A DNA stretch of 64,000 nucleotides, from assembly GCF_900111025.1 (NCBI RefSeq), contig NZ_FOFN01000004.1:62001-126000 (forward strand), given 5' to 3'. Below, one piece after another: positions 1 to 9,767 of the stretch. Position 1 is the first letter of the stretch. Each line of letters opens with the position of its first letter. The stretch comes from Hyunsoonleella jejuensis. Its GTDB lineage: Bacteria > Bacteroidota > Bacteroidia > Flavobacteriales > Flavobacteriaceae. The position numbers were made by a program, and so were the translations under genes. The notes beneath the pieces are model-generated. The model did not search any database. It was not told the DNA's origin and saw only the letters and a program-made list of their open reading frames with translations.

Positions 1-621
1 AGGGAATTTCCTGATGAACAGTTAAGTATCCTGTTAAAAGATTCTGCATTAAAAACTTTTAATAAGCGCACTTGTTTTATAAGCTCTAATCTTATATCAC
101 ATTATTTTTATGTTATTATTGAAGGGAGAATGAAGGTGTATTTTTATGATGAGAGTAAAGATCGAAAAATAACTCTTTTTATATTAACAAAACACGATGT
201 ATTTAACGTATATAATCTTTTTGATTATACGTCATACAATGTTTTCTATGAAACGCTGGATGACGTTACCGTTATTCAAACGCCTATAAATAGGTTTAAG
301 AAATGGATGGATGACAATCCTAGGTTTAGTTCGGGCATTCTGCATTATCTAATTTCTAAAATGAAGGCACTGGAAACTTATGTTACCGCCTCTTGCTTAG
401 ATTGTACATCTACCAAACTAGCAAGACTTCTACTTAAAAATGCCGAAATAAACAGCAGTTTAATTGATGGTTTACCTCATAAAGAAATTGCCCAATATAT
501 GGGAACAACAAGAGCTGTTTTAAACAGACATCTTCAAAAATTTAAAAATAATGGTATTATCGAAATTCATAATAAAACTATAAGAATCGTTAATTTAGAA
601 TTATTAAAAAAGCATATATAA
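1..621 (+). CDS. Crp/Fnr family transcriptional regulator (5' end outside window)
   Basis: The frame is open from base 1, so the gene begins upstream of the window; the ATG at 130 is internal. The visible 206 codons hold the end of a cyclic-nucleotide-binding-like beta barrel and a C-terminal winged helix, with the recognition region KEIAQYMGTTRAVLNRHLQKF typical of HTH_Crp. As a family these proteins dimerise and activate or repress promoters in response to small ligands, redox state or oxygen. No Cys cluster of the Fnr iron-sulfur type is visible in the part present (there is a CLDC stretch in the helical linker). The effector and targets cannot be told. A weak hairpin follows the stop. Confidence 0.85.
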   Translation, partial: REFPDEQLSILLKDSALKTFNKRTCFISSNLISHYFYVIIEGRMKVYFYDESKDRKITLFILTKHDVFNVYNLFDYTSYNVFYETLDDVTVIQTPINRFKKWMDDNPRFSSGILHYLISKMKALETYVTASCLDCTSTKLARLLLKNAEINSSLIDGLPHKEIAQYMGTTRAVLNRHLQKFKNNGIIEIHNKTIRIVNLELLKKHI

Positions 622-637
622 GGCAAAAAACTATATG

Positions 638-657
638 TGCTACTAGAGTAGCATTTT
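638..657 (+). terminator. weak terminator-like hairpin after the Crp/Fnr gene
   Basis: TGCTAC and GTAGCA pair around a TAGA loop and are followed by TTTT. The six-pair stem makes it only a possible intrinsic terminator. Confidence 0.35.
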
Positions 658-750
658 CTTAGGTTTTCTATGTGTAAATTTGGTTATCTTATTTTCTCTC
701 CCAACACAATTCTAGTTAATAAGCTATTCGTTTAATTTAATCTTATAATT

Positions 751-1299
751 ATGAAAAAACTATTAACTATTTTACTCATTTTTGGGTTCGGAAGCCTCGT
801 TTATTCTCAAATTGCATTCAATTACAAATCCGCTGATTTAAAAGTACTTGACATTTATAAAACAAAACCTATAGTAAAAACCAGTGCTGTTAATGCCAAG
901 TATTACAGTGCCATTATACCTTTTACAGAATCAAAAAAGGTGAAATATCTAGAACAAAAAGTTGCTAACTTTAATATTACAGAGCACGAATCATTTAAAG
1001 AAAAAAAAGATGTCTATGAGATTGTTTTTACTGATCCAAATTCAAACGGCAGAATTAAAACCTTTTTTAATAGAGATGGTAAGCTTATTAAATCTTACGA
1101 GTCTTTTAAAAACGTGAGATTACCTACTGCTATATGGAAAATAGTTTATGATAAATATCCAAAATCTGTAGTCAAAAAAACAGTTTACCAAGTACACTAT
1201 TCTGATATAAAGGGTAGCAAAAAACTGTATAAAGTCACCATAATACATAATAATGAAAAAAAGCTAGTTAAACTAGATGAAAACGGTAATTTTATATAA
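751..1299 (+). CDS. secreted PepSY-like hypothetical protein
   Basis: This 182-residue protein begins with a clear Sec signal peptide (MKKLLTILLIFGFGSLVYSQ, cleavage probably after SQ). The rest is a small lysine-rich beta/alpha domain, with alternating strands such as YEIVFTDPNSNGRIKTFF and YKVTIIHNNEKKLVKLDENG. This resembles the PepSY-like (beta-lactamase-inhibitor-like) periplasmic proteins common in flavobacteria. No catalytic residues are evident. It stands alone between a regulator and the convergent dnaK. Its function is unknown; the fold assignment is by pattern only. Confidence 0.7.
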   Translation: MKKLLTILLIFGFGSLVYSQIAFNYKSADLKVLDIYKTKPIVKTSAVNAKYYSAIIPFTESKKVKYLEQKVANFNITEHESFKEKKDVYEIVFTDPNSNGRIKTFFNRDGKLIKSYESFKNVRLPTAIWKIVYDKYPKSVVKKTVYQVHYSDIKGSKKLYKVTIIHNNEKKLVKLDENGNFI

Positions 1300-1316
1300 G
1301 TAGGAAATTTATAATA

Positions 1317-1348
1317 AAAAAAACGCAACTTTATGAGTTGCGTTTTTT
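1317..1348. terminator. bidirectional terminator between the PepSY-like gene and dnaK
   Basis: AAAAAACGCAACT pairs with AGTTGCGTTTTTT around a five-base loop. With an A-run on one side and a T-run on the other it can serve both converging genes. Confidence 0.85.
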
Positions 1349-1407
1349 TATGTTTCAAACTTTCGAAATCTAATTTATAGAGATTCTTGGGTTTGCTCGG
1401 TACAGAC

Positions 1408-3321
1408 TTACTTTACTTCTTCGAAGTCTACGTCCTCAACATCATTACCTTCAGATTGTGCTTGCTCTCCTGCTCCTGCATCAGGACCTGGTTGTGCACC
1501 ACCTGCTTGTTGTGCTTCAGCTTGTGCTTTGTACATTTCTTCAGACGCCACTTTCCACGCTTCGTTTATTTTCTCTAAAGCAGGCTCTATTTGTGCCAAG
1601 TCCTTAGTTTCATAAGCCTTCTTCAATTCTTCTAAAGCGTCTTCGATTGGCTTCTTCTTATCATCAGATAATTTATCACCAAACTCCTCTAATTGTTTTT
1701 CCGTTTGGAATATCATAGAATCTGCTTCATTCAATTTCTGAGCTTGTTCTGCCGCCGCTTTATCTGCTTCAGCATTGGCTTCAGCATCAGCTTTCATCTT
1801 TTGGATTTCTTCTTCAGTTAATCCAGAAGAGGCTTCAATTCTAATATCTTGTTTCTTACCAGTCGCTTTATCTTCAGCAGATACTTTAATGATACCATTA
1901 GCATCAATATCAAACGTTACTTCAATTTGCGGTGTACCGCGTCTAGCTGGTGGAATACCATCTAAATGAAAACGTCCGATAGTTTTGTTATCCGCAGCCA
2001 TGGCCCTTTCACCTTGCAATACATGAATTTCTACAGAAGGCTGGTTATCAGCAGCTGTTGAAAACACTTGTGATTTCTTGGTAGGAATGGTTGTATTTGC
2101 TTCAATAAGTTTTGTAAATACATTACCCATCGTTTCAATACCCAAAGATAATGGCGTTACATCTAGAAGCAATACATCCTTCACATCACCTGTTAATACC
2201 CCTCCTTGAATACCAGCACCTAGAGATACAACTTCATCTGGGTTCACACCTTTACTCGGTGCTTTTCCAAAGAATTTCTCTACAGCAGCCTGTACCGCCG
2301 GAATACGTGTAGAACCACCTACTAAAATCACTTCATCAATATCACTCTTGCTTAAACCTGCAGCTTTTAAAGCAGACTCACATGGCTCAATAGTACGCTT
2401 AACCAAATCATCAATTAATTGCTCGAATTTAGAGCGTGTTAACGTACGTACCAAGTGCTTTGGTCCACTAGCAGTTGCAGTAATATAAGGTAAGTTTATT
2501 TCTGTTTGAGAAGACGATGACAATTCAATCTTAGCCTTTTCAGCAGCCTCTTTTAAACGTTGTAAAGACATTGGGTCTTTACGTAAATCCATATTCTCTT
2601 CAGCATTAAACTCGTCTGCTAACCAATTAATTATTTTCTCATCAACATCGTCACCTCCTAAATGTGTATCACCATCAGTAGATAATACTTCAAATACACC
2701 ATCACCTAATTCAAGGATAGATACATCGTGCGTACCACCACCAAAGTCAAACACCACAATTTTTTGGTCTTGTCCTTTTTTATCTAAACCATAAGCCAAT
2801 GCCGCAGCAGTAGGCTCATTAATAATACGCTCTACTTTTAAACCAGCAATTTCACCGGCTTCTTTGGTTGCTTGACGCTGACTATCGTTAAAGTAAGCAG
2901 GCACTGTAATTACCGCTCTGGTAACATCAGCTCCTAAATAATCTTCAGCGGTTTTCTTCATTTTTTGCAGAATCATAGCCGAAAGTTCTTGTGGCGTATA
3001 TAATCTGCCATCAATATCAACTCTAGGCGTATCGTTATCACCTTTTACCACTTTATAAGGTACACGTTCTGCCTCTTTTTTAGATTCAGAATATTTATTC
3101 CCCATAAAACGCTTAATAGAATAAACCGTTTTAGTAGGGTTTGTTACCGCTTGTCGTTTTGCAGGATCACCAACTTTAATCTCTCCGCCTTCTACAAATG
3201 CAATCACCGATGGCGTGGTACGTTTCCCCTCCGCATTTGGGATTACAACAGGATCGTTACCCTCCATTACCGAAACGCAAGAGTTGGTTGTTCCTAAATC
3301 GATTCCAATAATTTTACTCAT
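1408..3321 (-). CDS. dnaK: molecular chaperone DnaK (Hsp70)
   Basis: This 637-residue Hsp70 folds nascent and damaged proteins in the cytoplasm through ATP cycling with DnaJ and GrpE. The N-terminal ATPase domain starts with [16 protein letters not shown] and contains [13 protein letters not shown] and the [15 protein letters not shown] signature. The linker [18 protein letters not shown] precedes the substrate-binding beta domain and helical lid. The C-terminus is the usual disordered Gly/Ala/Gln tail ending in an acidic [11 protein letters not shown]. Length is normal. dnaJ and grpE are not adjacent, so it is a stand-alone unit. A 17-bp palindrome lies just upstream of the likely promoter and may be its operator. 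Confidence 0.98.
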   Translation of the reverse strand: MSKIIGIDLGTTNSCVSVMEGNDPVVIPNAEGKRTTPSVIAFVEGGEIKVGDPAKRQAVTNPTKTVYSIKRFMGNKYSESKKEAERVPYKVVKGDNDTPRVDIDGRLYTPQELSAMILQKMKKTAEDYLGADVTRAVITVPAYFNDSQRQATKEAGEIAGLKVERIINEPTAAALAYGLDKKGQDQKIVVFDFGGGTHDVSILELGDGVFEVLSTDGDTHLGGDDVDEKIINWLADEFNAEENMDLRKDPMSLQRLKEAAEKAKIELSSSSQTEINLPYITATASGPKHLVRTLTRSKFEQLIDDLVKRTIEPCESALKAAGLSKSDIDEVILVGGSTRIPAVQAAVEKFFGKAPSKGVNPDEVVSLGAGIQGGVLTGDVKDVLLLDVTPLSLGIETMGNVFTKLIEANTTIPTKKSQVFSTAADNQPSVEIHVLQGERAMAADNKTIGRFHLDGIPPARRGTPQIEVTFDIDANGIIKVSAEDKATGKKQDIRIEASSGLTEEEIQKMKADAEANAEADKAAAEQAQKLNEADSMIFQTEKQLEEFGDKLSDDKKKPIEDALEELKKAYETKDLAQIEPALEKINEAWKVASEEMYKAQAEAQQAGGAQPGPDAGAGEQAQSEGNDVEDVDFEEVK

Positions 3322-3364
3322 AATATGTTTTTTATTGTGTTGAATGTTCGTTTTATAAATCGAT

Positions 3365-3395
3365 TAACAATAGTCAATCATTATGCCAATACAAA
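3365..3395 (-). promoter_or_regulatory. possible dnaK promoter
   Basis: Read on the minus strand, TTTG (3392-3395) is followed after exactly 19 bases by TATTGTTA (3365-3372). This is an imperfect match to the Bacteroidota TTTG-N19-TAnnTTTG promoter. It leaves a leader of about 40 bases before the dnaK ATG. Confidence 0.4.
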
Positions 3396-3398
3396 AAG

Positions 3399-3415
3399 TA
3401 TGACATGATGTCATA
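3399..3415. promoter_or_regulatory. 17-bp perfect palindrome upstream of dnaK
   Basis: TATGACAT-G-ATGTCATA has eight-base arms around one central base. It lies immediately upstream of the proposed dnaK -33 element and between dnaK and the divergent lipoprotein gene, where a repressor or activator site would be expected. It does not match CIRCE (TTAGCACTC-N9-GAGTGCTAA). One such palindrome is expected by chance in a window this size, so position is the main argument. Confidence 0.4.
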
Positions 3416-3492
3416 AATTTATTTTAAACATTAATAAAATATTAATCACTTTGGTATATCATTTGATATTATGACAACAAAACTTAGTAATC

Positions 3493-4005
3493 ATGAAACA
3501 TATTTTATTTTTTATTGCAGTATTCGCTTTATTATTAACATCTTGTACAGGACCCCAAGGACCTCCTGGTTTTGACGGTTTTGATGGTATTAATGGGGAA
3601 GATGGAGGTCTTATAGTCGCTTCAGCTTTTGAAATTGAAGTTAATTTTAATGCGGATAATAATTTCCAGTTTGTAGAATCTTATGGTTTTGAAGTTTTGC
3701 CTTCTGATGTAACTTTAGTTTACATTGAATGGGATAATGATGCTGGTGAGCCTATTTGGAGACTATTAACCCAAACTGAGTATTTTAACGACGGTGTTTT
3801 AGTTTATAATTATGATTTTACACAACAGGATGTTAGGTTTTTCTTAGATGGGACAATAGATTTTAACACCCTAGATGATACTTGGACTCAAAATCAAGCG
3901 TTTAGAGTCGTTGTTGTTCCGGCAGATAATATTGATGGTTTAGATACTTCAGATTTAAATTTAATAATGGATGCTAGTACCATTAAGTCATTTAATATAA
4001 GGTAA
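3493..4005 (+). CDS. lipoprotein with short collagen-like triplets
   Basis: This 170-residue protein has a lipoprotein signal (MKHILFFIAVFALLLTSC) with Cys18 as the lipidation site. A short Gly-X-Y stretch follows (TGPQGPPGFDGFDGINGEDGG), then an acidic, aromatic, beta-rich domain (FVESYGFEVLPSDVTLVYIEW) without recognisable catalytic motifs. Many flavobacterial outer-membrane lipoproteins share the signal, collagen-like linker and small beta domain. It is probably cell-surface or periplasmic. Function is unknown. It is divergent from dnaK and monocistronic. Confidence 0.75.
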   Translation: MKHILFFIAVFALLLTSCTGPQGPPGFDGFDGINGEDGGLIVASAFEIEVNFNADNNFQFVESYGFEVLPSDVTLVYIEWDNDAGEPIWRLLTQTEYFNDGVLVYNYDFTQQDVRFFLDGTIDFNTLDDTWTQNQAFRVVVVPADNIDGLDTSDLNLIMDASTIKSFNIR

Positions 4006-4108
4006 ATTTTTATCTAATATAGGTTGAAACATTTACACAGAGTATTAAAGTATTTTCATTAATTTGAAAGTACTTTTTTATTTTAAAAAACTTAAGGCTT
4101 CTATTTGA

Positions 4109-4116
4109 TATATTTG
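4109..4116 (+). promoter_or_regulatory. -7 element (TATATTTG) of the serine dehydratase gene
   Basis: A perfect TAnnTTTG 25 bases before the ATG at 4141. It places transcription start near 4122 and therefore rules out a TTG start at 4105. No clear -33 TTTG is seen. Confidence 0.5.
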
Positions 4117-4140
4117 CCCAACTACAACGTTTGCGTAACT

Positions 4141-5562
4141 ATGGAATGTATTTCTGTTTTCGACATGCTAAAAATAGGTATTGGTCCTTCAAGTTCTCAT
4201 ACTTTAGGCCCATGGCGTGCCGCTGAACGCTGGATAAATGAACTTAAAGCTTCCCAAAAATTTAAAAACGTAGAAAGTATCACGGTTAATCTCTATGGCT
4301 CATTGTCATTAACAGGCAAAGGGCACGCTACAGACTACGCTATTATGTTGGGACTAAGCGGAAAAGATCCAGAAACCATTCCAGTAGAACAAATAGAAAG
4401 TACTGTAAACGCCATTAAAGAAAGTCATATTTTACATTTTGGAGGAGAAATTCAATTGGTTTTTAATCCAAAAACCAATATTATCTTCAATAGAAAATTT
4501 TTACCATTTCATGCAAATGGCATGAGTTTCACATCTGTAATATCCGGTAAAAAAACCACATCAAAATTCTATTCAATAGGCGGAGGATTTGTTGTAAAAG
4601 AAGAGCGTAAAAATGCAAAACGAAATTTTGAAATAAAATGTACGTTCCCCTATCCTATCGATAAAGGCACAGAATTATTAAATTATTGCAAACAACTTAA
4701 TAAACCTATATCGCAAGTTGTTTTAGAAAACGAAAAGTCTATTCGATCTTCCGAAGTTATTGATAGAGAGCTGCAGCGTATTTGGGATACCATGTTAGAA
4801 TGTATGTATTTGGGATGCCACACCGAAGGTAAACTTCCTGGAGGCTTAAATGTAAGGCGTCGCGCTTACGATATCTATCAAAATATAAAAAGCAATAAGC
4901 CATACAGTTCACCAGTAGAATGGATTTACAGCATTCGTGATACGGAAGTAAAATTTCGTCAAATCTTAAAATGGGTAAGCTGTTTCGCTTTAGCTGTTAA
5001 TGAGGTAAATGCGTCGCTAGGTAGAGTTGTAACGGCACCTACCAATGGTAGTGCGGGTGTAATCCCAGCAGTTTTAATGTATTATTTAGTGATTGAAAAC
5101 CATGATGGCAATTTTGAGGATATTAAACGCTTTCTACTGGTTGCAGGAGAAATTGGCAGTATCTTTAAAAAAGGGGCGACTATAAGTGCAGCTATGGGTG
5201 GTTGTCAAGCAGAAATTGGCGTATCATCGGCTATGGCTGCAGGGGCTTTAACCGAATTACTTGGAGGCACTCCAGAACAAGTTCTTGTGGCAGCCGAAAT
5301 CGCTATGGAACACCATTTGGGTTTAACCTGCGATCCTATTGGCGGCTTGGTGCAAATACCTTGTATAGAGCGCAATGCAATGGGTGCAATTAAAGCCATA
5401 AATGCTGCTGAATTAGCACTGGACACCTCTCCCGAAAATGTAAAAGTTCCTTTAGATAAAGTAGTAAATACGATGTGGGAGACCGCAAAGGATATGAATA
5501 CCAAATACAAAGAAACATCAGAAGGTGGTTTAGCCGTTGGTGTACATTTATCTGATTGCTAA
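4141..5562 (+). CDS. sdaA: L-serine ammonia-lyase (serine dehydratase), single-chain type
   Basis: It deaminates L-serine to pyruvate and ammonia using an oxygen-sensitive [4Fe-4S] cluster. The 473-residue chain contains the N-terminal beta domain ([20 protein letters not shown]) and the C-terminal alpha domain ([18 protein letters not shown]). The conserved Cys residues sit in [18 protein letters not shown] and [19 protein letters not shown]. Both halves are in one polypeptide, as in the E. coli enzymes. I chose the ATG at 4141 because the protein motif begins right after it and a -7 promoter element lies between the alternative TTG and this ATG. No neighbour suggests a dedicated serine pathway. 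Confidence 0.95.
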   Translation: MECISVFDMLKIGIGPSSSHTLGPWRAAERWINELKASQKFKNVESITVNLYGSLSLTGKGHATDYAIMLGLSGKDPETIPVEQIESTVNAIKESHILHFGGEIQLVFNPKTNIIFNRKFLPFHANGMSFTSVISGKKTTSKFYSIGGGFVVKEERKNAKRNFEIKCTFPYPIDKGTELLNYCKQLNKPISQVVLENEKSIRSSEVIDRELQRIWDTMLECMYLGCHTEGKLPGGLNVRRRAYDIYQNIKSNKPYSSPVEWIYSIRDTEVKFRQILKWVSCFALAVNEVNASLGRVVTAPTNGSAGVIPAVLMYYLVIENHDGNFEDIKRFLLVAGEIGSIFKKGATISAAMGGCQAEIGVSSAMAAGALTELLGGTPEQVLVAAEIAMEHHLGLTCDPIGGLVQIPCIERNAMGAIKAINAAELALDTSPENVKVPLDKVVNTMWETAKDMNTKYKETSEGGLAVGVHLSDC

Positions 5563-5704
5563 TAAAAATACCTGATTCATAATTACTAAATCTTTTAATG
5601 TTAGGATTATAGAAATTGTTTAACCTTAGCTGTGAAATACAAGTTAACGTTTATAATTATTTTACCATTCATCGAAAAAATAAATCATTAATCGGTTATT
5701 TACC

Positions 5705-5712
5705 TATATTTG
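5705..5712 (+). promoter_or_regulatory. -7 element (TATATTTG) of the DUF1800 operon
   Basis: A perfect TAnnTTTG about 54 bases upstream of the ATG at 5766, in an AT-rich intergenic region. No exact -33 TTTG is seen at 19-20 bases. Confidence 0.45.
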
Positions 5713-5765
5713 AATGCATTAAGACTTAAAAAACTTACAATTTATAGCTGATTCAATAAAAAACT

Positions 5766-7571
5766 ATGAAAAAATATCTACTCTACACGCTCTCATGCTT
5801 AACGATTGGTATTTCTGCACAAGATTATAGAGATTATTTAGGTGCAGGTCATAGTAAAGGTATTACGGTAACCTCTAGCAGTCAACTAACTAAAACAGAT
5901 TGGAGAGAAAGTGCCGATGCGATAAATACAATAAATGGTAATGGCTTAGATGGAAGATTATTGGAAACCTCGCGTTTTTTAGCTCAGGCGACTTTTGGAA
6001 CTGATTTAAAGTATATACAAACGGTTTCTAAAATGTCTTTTGAAGCCTGGATGGATAATCAATTTGCCATAACATCAAAACCTTTGCAGCAATTAACGCA
6101 AGATATTTTTTCAGAAGCACGTCAAATACATGTCTCCAATGGTGGCAATGCCGAAGATTTTGATAGTCCTAATTGGCAATACTTTATGTATGCATGGTGG
6201 CAAAGCAATATTAAAAATGAAGACCTGTTACGTCAACGAATTGCTCTTGCTTTAAGCGAAATTTTGGTGATTTCAAGAGATTCCAACCTTTCAGGTTATG
6301 GTGTTGGTTTAGCCGACTATTATGATGTGTTGATTGATAATGCTTTCGGAAATTTTAAAGATTTATTGAAGGATATTACACTGCACCCTATGATGGGTAT
6401 TTACCTTAGCCATTACAACAACCCAAAAAGTATCCCAGAGAGAAACATCCATCCCGATGAAAATTTTGCAAGGGAAATCATGCAGTTATTCACCATTGGA
6501 CTTTATGAGTTAAACCAAGATGGAACTTATATTTTAGACGGACAAGGCAACCGTATTCCAACTTATAACAATGATGATATCAAGGAGTTCGCTAAGGTTT
6601 TCACAGGCTTAGGGCCTGCAGCTGTTGAGGATTTTTCAAATCGAACTCCAAAGTTTGGATTAGGGCATTATCAGGCTAGAAAAGATGTACCGATGATAAT
6701 GTATGACGAGTGGCACGAACCAGGATCCAAACAATTATTGAATGGTTTTACTATTCCTGGCGGACAATCAGGAATGCAAGATATAGATGCTGCTATAAAC
6801 CATTTGTTCAACCATCAAAATACAGCACCCTTCATTGCTAAACGCTTAATCCAACAGTTGGTAAAATCTAACCCCTCGCCCGCTTATGTGTCGCGAGTAA
6901 GTGCTGCATTCAACAATACCAAAGGTGTTAGAGGCGATATGAAGGCAGTAATCAAAGCAATTCTTTTAGATGAAGAAGCAAGGAATTGTAGTTGGGTAGA
7001 ATCACCAAACAGTGGTAAATTAATAGAGCCCATGATGCGCTATTTTAACGTAGTACGCCAAATTGATTTAAATAACAACGACGGGCGCTATTGGAATAAT
7101 GCACAACCATTTTACAGAAACACAGGGCAAGCGCCACTATCGGCTCCAAGTGTATTTAATTTTTTCTTACCAGAATATGTTCCAAATAATGCATTTGCCA
7201 ACGCTAATTTGGTGGCACCAGAATTTCAAATACACGATTCTGCTACAAGCATAAATTATCTTAATCAAGTTGATGCTTGGACCAACCCACGTTGGTATGA
7301 GGTATTAAGAACCTGGGGCTTAGAATTGGAAGGAACAACATTGGACTTTGAAGGTTTAAAATATTATGCTAAAGACAGCGATGTTTTGGTGAATCAGCTA
7401 GACAAACTATTTACCCGAGGTCAACTTTCCAACGACACTAAACAAACTATAGTAAAAGCTGTTGAAGGCATTACAAGAGGTTGGGGTGACGATGTTACCC
7501 AAGCAGACTTAAGAGTTAAAATGGCTATTTATCTTATTATGATAAGTCCAGATTACGTCATACTTAAATAA
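5766..7571 (+). CDS. secreted DUF1800 domain-containing protein
   Basis: This 601-residue protein has a Sec signal peptide (MKKYLLYTLSCLTIGISAQ) and then a full DUF1800 domain. Family marks include ARFLAQATFG-like (SRFLAQATFGTDL), LRQRIALALSEILVIS and NFAREIMQLFTIGLYELNQ near the middle. DUF1800 proteins are exported, of unknown enzymatic activity, and nearly always encoded beside a DUF1501 protein, as here five bases downstream. The domain fills the chain; no T9SS sorting domain is visible at the C-terminus, so it probably remains periplasmic or acts with the sorted third protein of the operon. Confidence 0.9.
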   Translation: MKKYLLYTLSCLTIGISAQDYRDYLGAGHSKGITVTSSSQLTKTDWRESADAINTINGNGLDGRLLETSRFLAQATFGTDLKYIQTVSKMSFEAWMDNQFAITSKPLQQLTQDIFSEARQIHVSNGGNAEDFDSPNWQYFMYAWWQSNIKNEDLLRQRIALALSEILVISRDSNLSGYGVGLADYYDVLIDNAFGNFKDLLKDITLHPMMGIYLSHYNNPKSIPERNIHPDENFAREIMQLFTIGLYELNQDGTYILDGQGNRIPTYNNDDIKEFAKVFTGLGPAAVEDFSNRTPKFGLGHYQARKDVPMIMYDEWHEPGSKQLLNGFTIPGGQSGMQDIDAAINHLFNHQNTAPFIAKRLIQQLVKSNPSPAYVSRVSAAFNNTKGVRGDMKAVIKAILLDEEARNCSWVESPNSGKLIEPMMRYFNVVRQIDLNNNDGRYWNNAQPFYRNTGQAPLSAPSVFNFFLPEYVPNNAFANANLVAPEFQIHDSATSINYLNQVDAWTNPRWYEVLRTWGLELEGTTLDFEGLKYYAKDSDVLVNQLDKLFTRGQLSNDTKQTIVKAVEGITRGWGDDVTQADLRVKMAIYLIMISPDYVILK

Positions 7572-7576
7572 CACAG

Positions 7577-8992
7577 ATGACAAAAAAAAGAAACACAATA
7601 TCCAGAAGAAAATTTATTGGTGATTCCTGTGCTGCACTAGGTTATACCACCTTATTTTCTTCACTCATCAACCTAAAAGCTATGGCTGCTGCAGCTATGG
7701 ATAATTCGGCAATTATCCCTTATGGCGGTGATTACAAAGCTTTAGTGTGCCTCATGTTGAGTGGCGGAAACGATTCGTTTAATATGTTAATTCCAAAAGG
7801 GAATAGTGAATATAATGAATATGCCACCTCACGTTCCAATTTAGCGATTCCTCAGAACGATATTTTACAGATAAATCCAAATATCTCCGATGGTAGAGTG
7901 TTTGGTTTACATCCTGAACTTTCTGATATGCGCCAAATGTTTGAAAGTGGGAATATGGCGTTTCTCTCAAATGTGGGCACTTTAATAGAACCAGCAACCA
8001 AAAGCGATATAAAAAACAATGTGGTTAAAACGCCTTTGGGTTTGTTTTCGCATTCTGATCAAGTACAACAATGGCAGACCGGAAACCCAGGAGAACGCTC
8101 TAATATTGGTTGGGGCGGAAAAATTGCTGATTTGGTGCAATCCATGAATTCCAACGACGAAATTTCTATGAATATTTCACTTAGAGGCACAAACATTTTT
8201 CAACGTGGAGATCAAATAACACCTTATACCATTAAAAACTCAGGTAGTGTTGGCATAAATGGATACGGAGGCAACGGCTTTTTTAACGAATTGAAGACTG
8301 AAGCACTAAACTCTATGCTTGAAAAAGACTACCAAGATATTTATAAAAATACCTATAAAAATGTTGTAAAGGCCTCAAACGATGCGAATTTAGCATTTCA
8401 AGATGCCATAGATGGTGTTCAAGAATTTGTAACATCGCTCCCAGAAGAAAACAATCTCGCAGAACAACTACGAATGGTGGCCAAAACAATAGCCGCTAGA
8501 GATTCACTTGGTTTTTCAAGGCAAATTTTCTTTGTTGAAATTGGGGGGTTTGATAACCATGATGAATTACTCATTAATCACGGGAGCAATCTAAAAGAAG
8601 TAAACGACGCCTTGCTTTATTTTAATAGTTTATTGTTTGAACTAAATATGAATGATTATGTTACAACGTTTAGCGTTTCAGACTTTGCAAGGACATTAAC
8701 CTCTAATGGCAACGGAACTGACCATGCTTGGGGTGGAAATGCATTTATAATGGGTGGAGCCGTTAATGGAAAAGATATTTATGGCAATTATCCCACACTT
8801 GCTCTAAATAGTGATTTAGATTTAAGAAGTGGTGTAATTATCCCCACCACTGCTGCAGATTTATACATGGCAGAATTAGCGCTTTGGTTTGGGGTTTCTG
8901 CTTCAGAATTAACTACTATCTTACCAAATCTATCGAATTTTTATGATACCAGTAGCGGTACACCGCCTTTAGGATTTATGAAAATGTTATGA
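7577..8992 (+). CDS. DUF1501 domain-containing protein with Tat-type signal
   Basis: This 471-residue protein begins with a twin-arginine style leader (NTISRRKFIGDSCAALGY). The body has DUF1501 hallmarks: KALVCLMLSGGNDSFNMLIP near the start, EIGGFDNHDE in the middle and an SDFARTLTSNGNGTDHAWGG motif. The family resembles alkaline-phosphatase/sulfatase-fold proteins, but no substrate is established. Co-transcription with the DUF1800 gene (five-base gap) is the standard arrangement. Export through Tat suggests it folds, perhaps with a cofactor, in the cytoplasm. Its stop overlaps the start of the next gene. Confidence 0.9.
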   Translation: MTKKRNTISRRKFIGDSCAALGYTTLFSSLINLKAMAAAAMDNSAIIPYGGDYKALVCLMLSGGNDSFNMLIPKGNSEYNEYATSRSNLAIPQNDILQINPNISDGRVFGLHPELSDMRQMFESGNMAFLSNVGTLIEPATKSDIKNNVVKTPLGLFSHSDQVQQWQTGNPGERSNIGWGGKIADLVQSMNSNDEISMNISLRGTNIFQRGDQITPYTIKNSGSVGINGYGGNGFFNELKTEALNSMLEKDYQDIYKNTYKNVVKASNDANLAFQDAIDGVQEFVTSLPEENNLAEQLRMVAKTIAARDSLGFSRQIFFVEIGGFDNHDELLINHGSNLKEVNDALLYFNSLLFELNMNDYVTTFSVSDFARTLTSNGNGTDHAWGGNAFIMGGAVNGKDIYGNYPTLALNSDLDLRSGVIIPTTAADLYMAELALWFGVSASELTTILPNLSNFYDTSSGTPPLGFMKML

Positions 8993-9744
8993 TGAAAAAC
9001 TTATACATATACATAGCAGTATTCTTTGTTTCTGGCATGCAAGTCGTGGCAGCACAATGCTTTCCAGATCGCCACAGCACCAATTGGTTTGATGGTTGGG
9101 TGTCTTGTGAACCATCTCAAAACCCGATTTCCTCTTATGGCGAAACGCATTGGATAATGTACGATTTAGGCTATGACTATGTGCTTACTGAAACCCAATT
9201 TTGGAATTCCAATGAGCCAAAACATTTGGATTATGGAATGAACGAATTCAATATTGATTACTCTTTGGATGGTGTAACTTGGGATAATCTAGGTGAATTT
9301 AACTTAGAGCAAGCTTCGGGTTCATCTACCTACCAAGGAATGGAAGGCCCTAATTTTAATGCTGTAAGAGCCCGATATGTGCTAATTACACCAACATCAA
9401 ATTTTGGTGGTGATTGCTTTGGCTTTAGTGAGTTAAAAATAGCTATAACCGATCCGTTTACTGTTGTAGATGAGGAAGACGGCTATAATGCTTCTGTATA
9501 TCCAAATCCGTTTGTTAATACTGTATCGCTAAGAGTGGTGAGCTTATCGCAATCAGAGCCAGTTAGCTTTACACTCTACGATATGATGGGGCGCGCTATT
9601 ACTTCTGGTAATATTACCATTTCAGAAGACAACCAAAACTATCAATTACCAATTAATGGATATAATTTATCCGGTGGTATCTACATTCTAAAAACCAATC
9701 AAAACGGAAAAGAAAAGTCTTTTAAAATTATCAAGAGACAATAA
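8989..9744 (+). CDS. T9SS type A sorting domain-containing protein, discoidin-like
   Basis: This 251-residue exported protein has a signal peptide ending near VVAAQC. Residues about 20-155 look like a beta-sandwich of the F5/8 type C (discoidin) kind, with WIMYDLGYDYVLTETQFWN, NIDYSLDGVTWDNLGEFN and ARYVLITPTSNFGG; this is an inference from pattern. The last 80 residues are a T9SS sorting domain (SVYPNPFVNTVSLRV, FTLYDMMGRAI, GYNLSGGIYILKTNQNG). It should be moved across the outer membrane and anchored or released. Its ATG overlaps the DUF1501 stop (ATGATG), implying translational coupling and a shared job. Confidence 0.85.
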   Translation: MMKNLYIYIAVFFVSGMQVVAAQCFPDRHSTNWFDGWVSCEPSQNPISSYGETHWIMYDLGYDYVLTETQFWNSNEPKHLDYGMNEFNIDYSLDGVTWDNLGEFNLEQASGSSTYQGMEGPNFNAVRARYVLITPTSNFGGDCFGFSELKIAITDPFTVVDEEDGYNASVYPNPFVNTVSLRVVSLSQSEPVSFTLYDMMGRAITSGNITISEDNQNYQLPINGYNLSGGIYILKTNQNGKEKSFKIIKRQ

Positions 9745-9767
9745 GTTTTAAACTACTTCTTTTCTAT

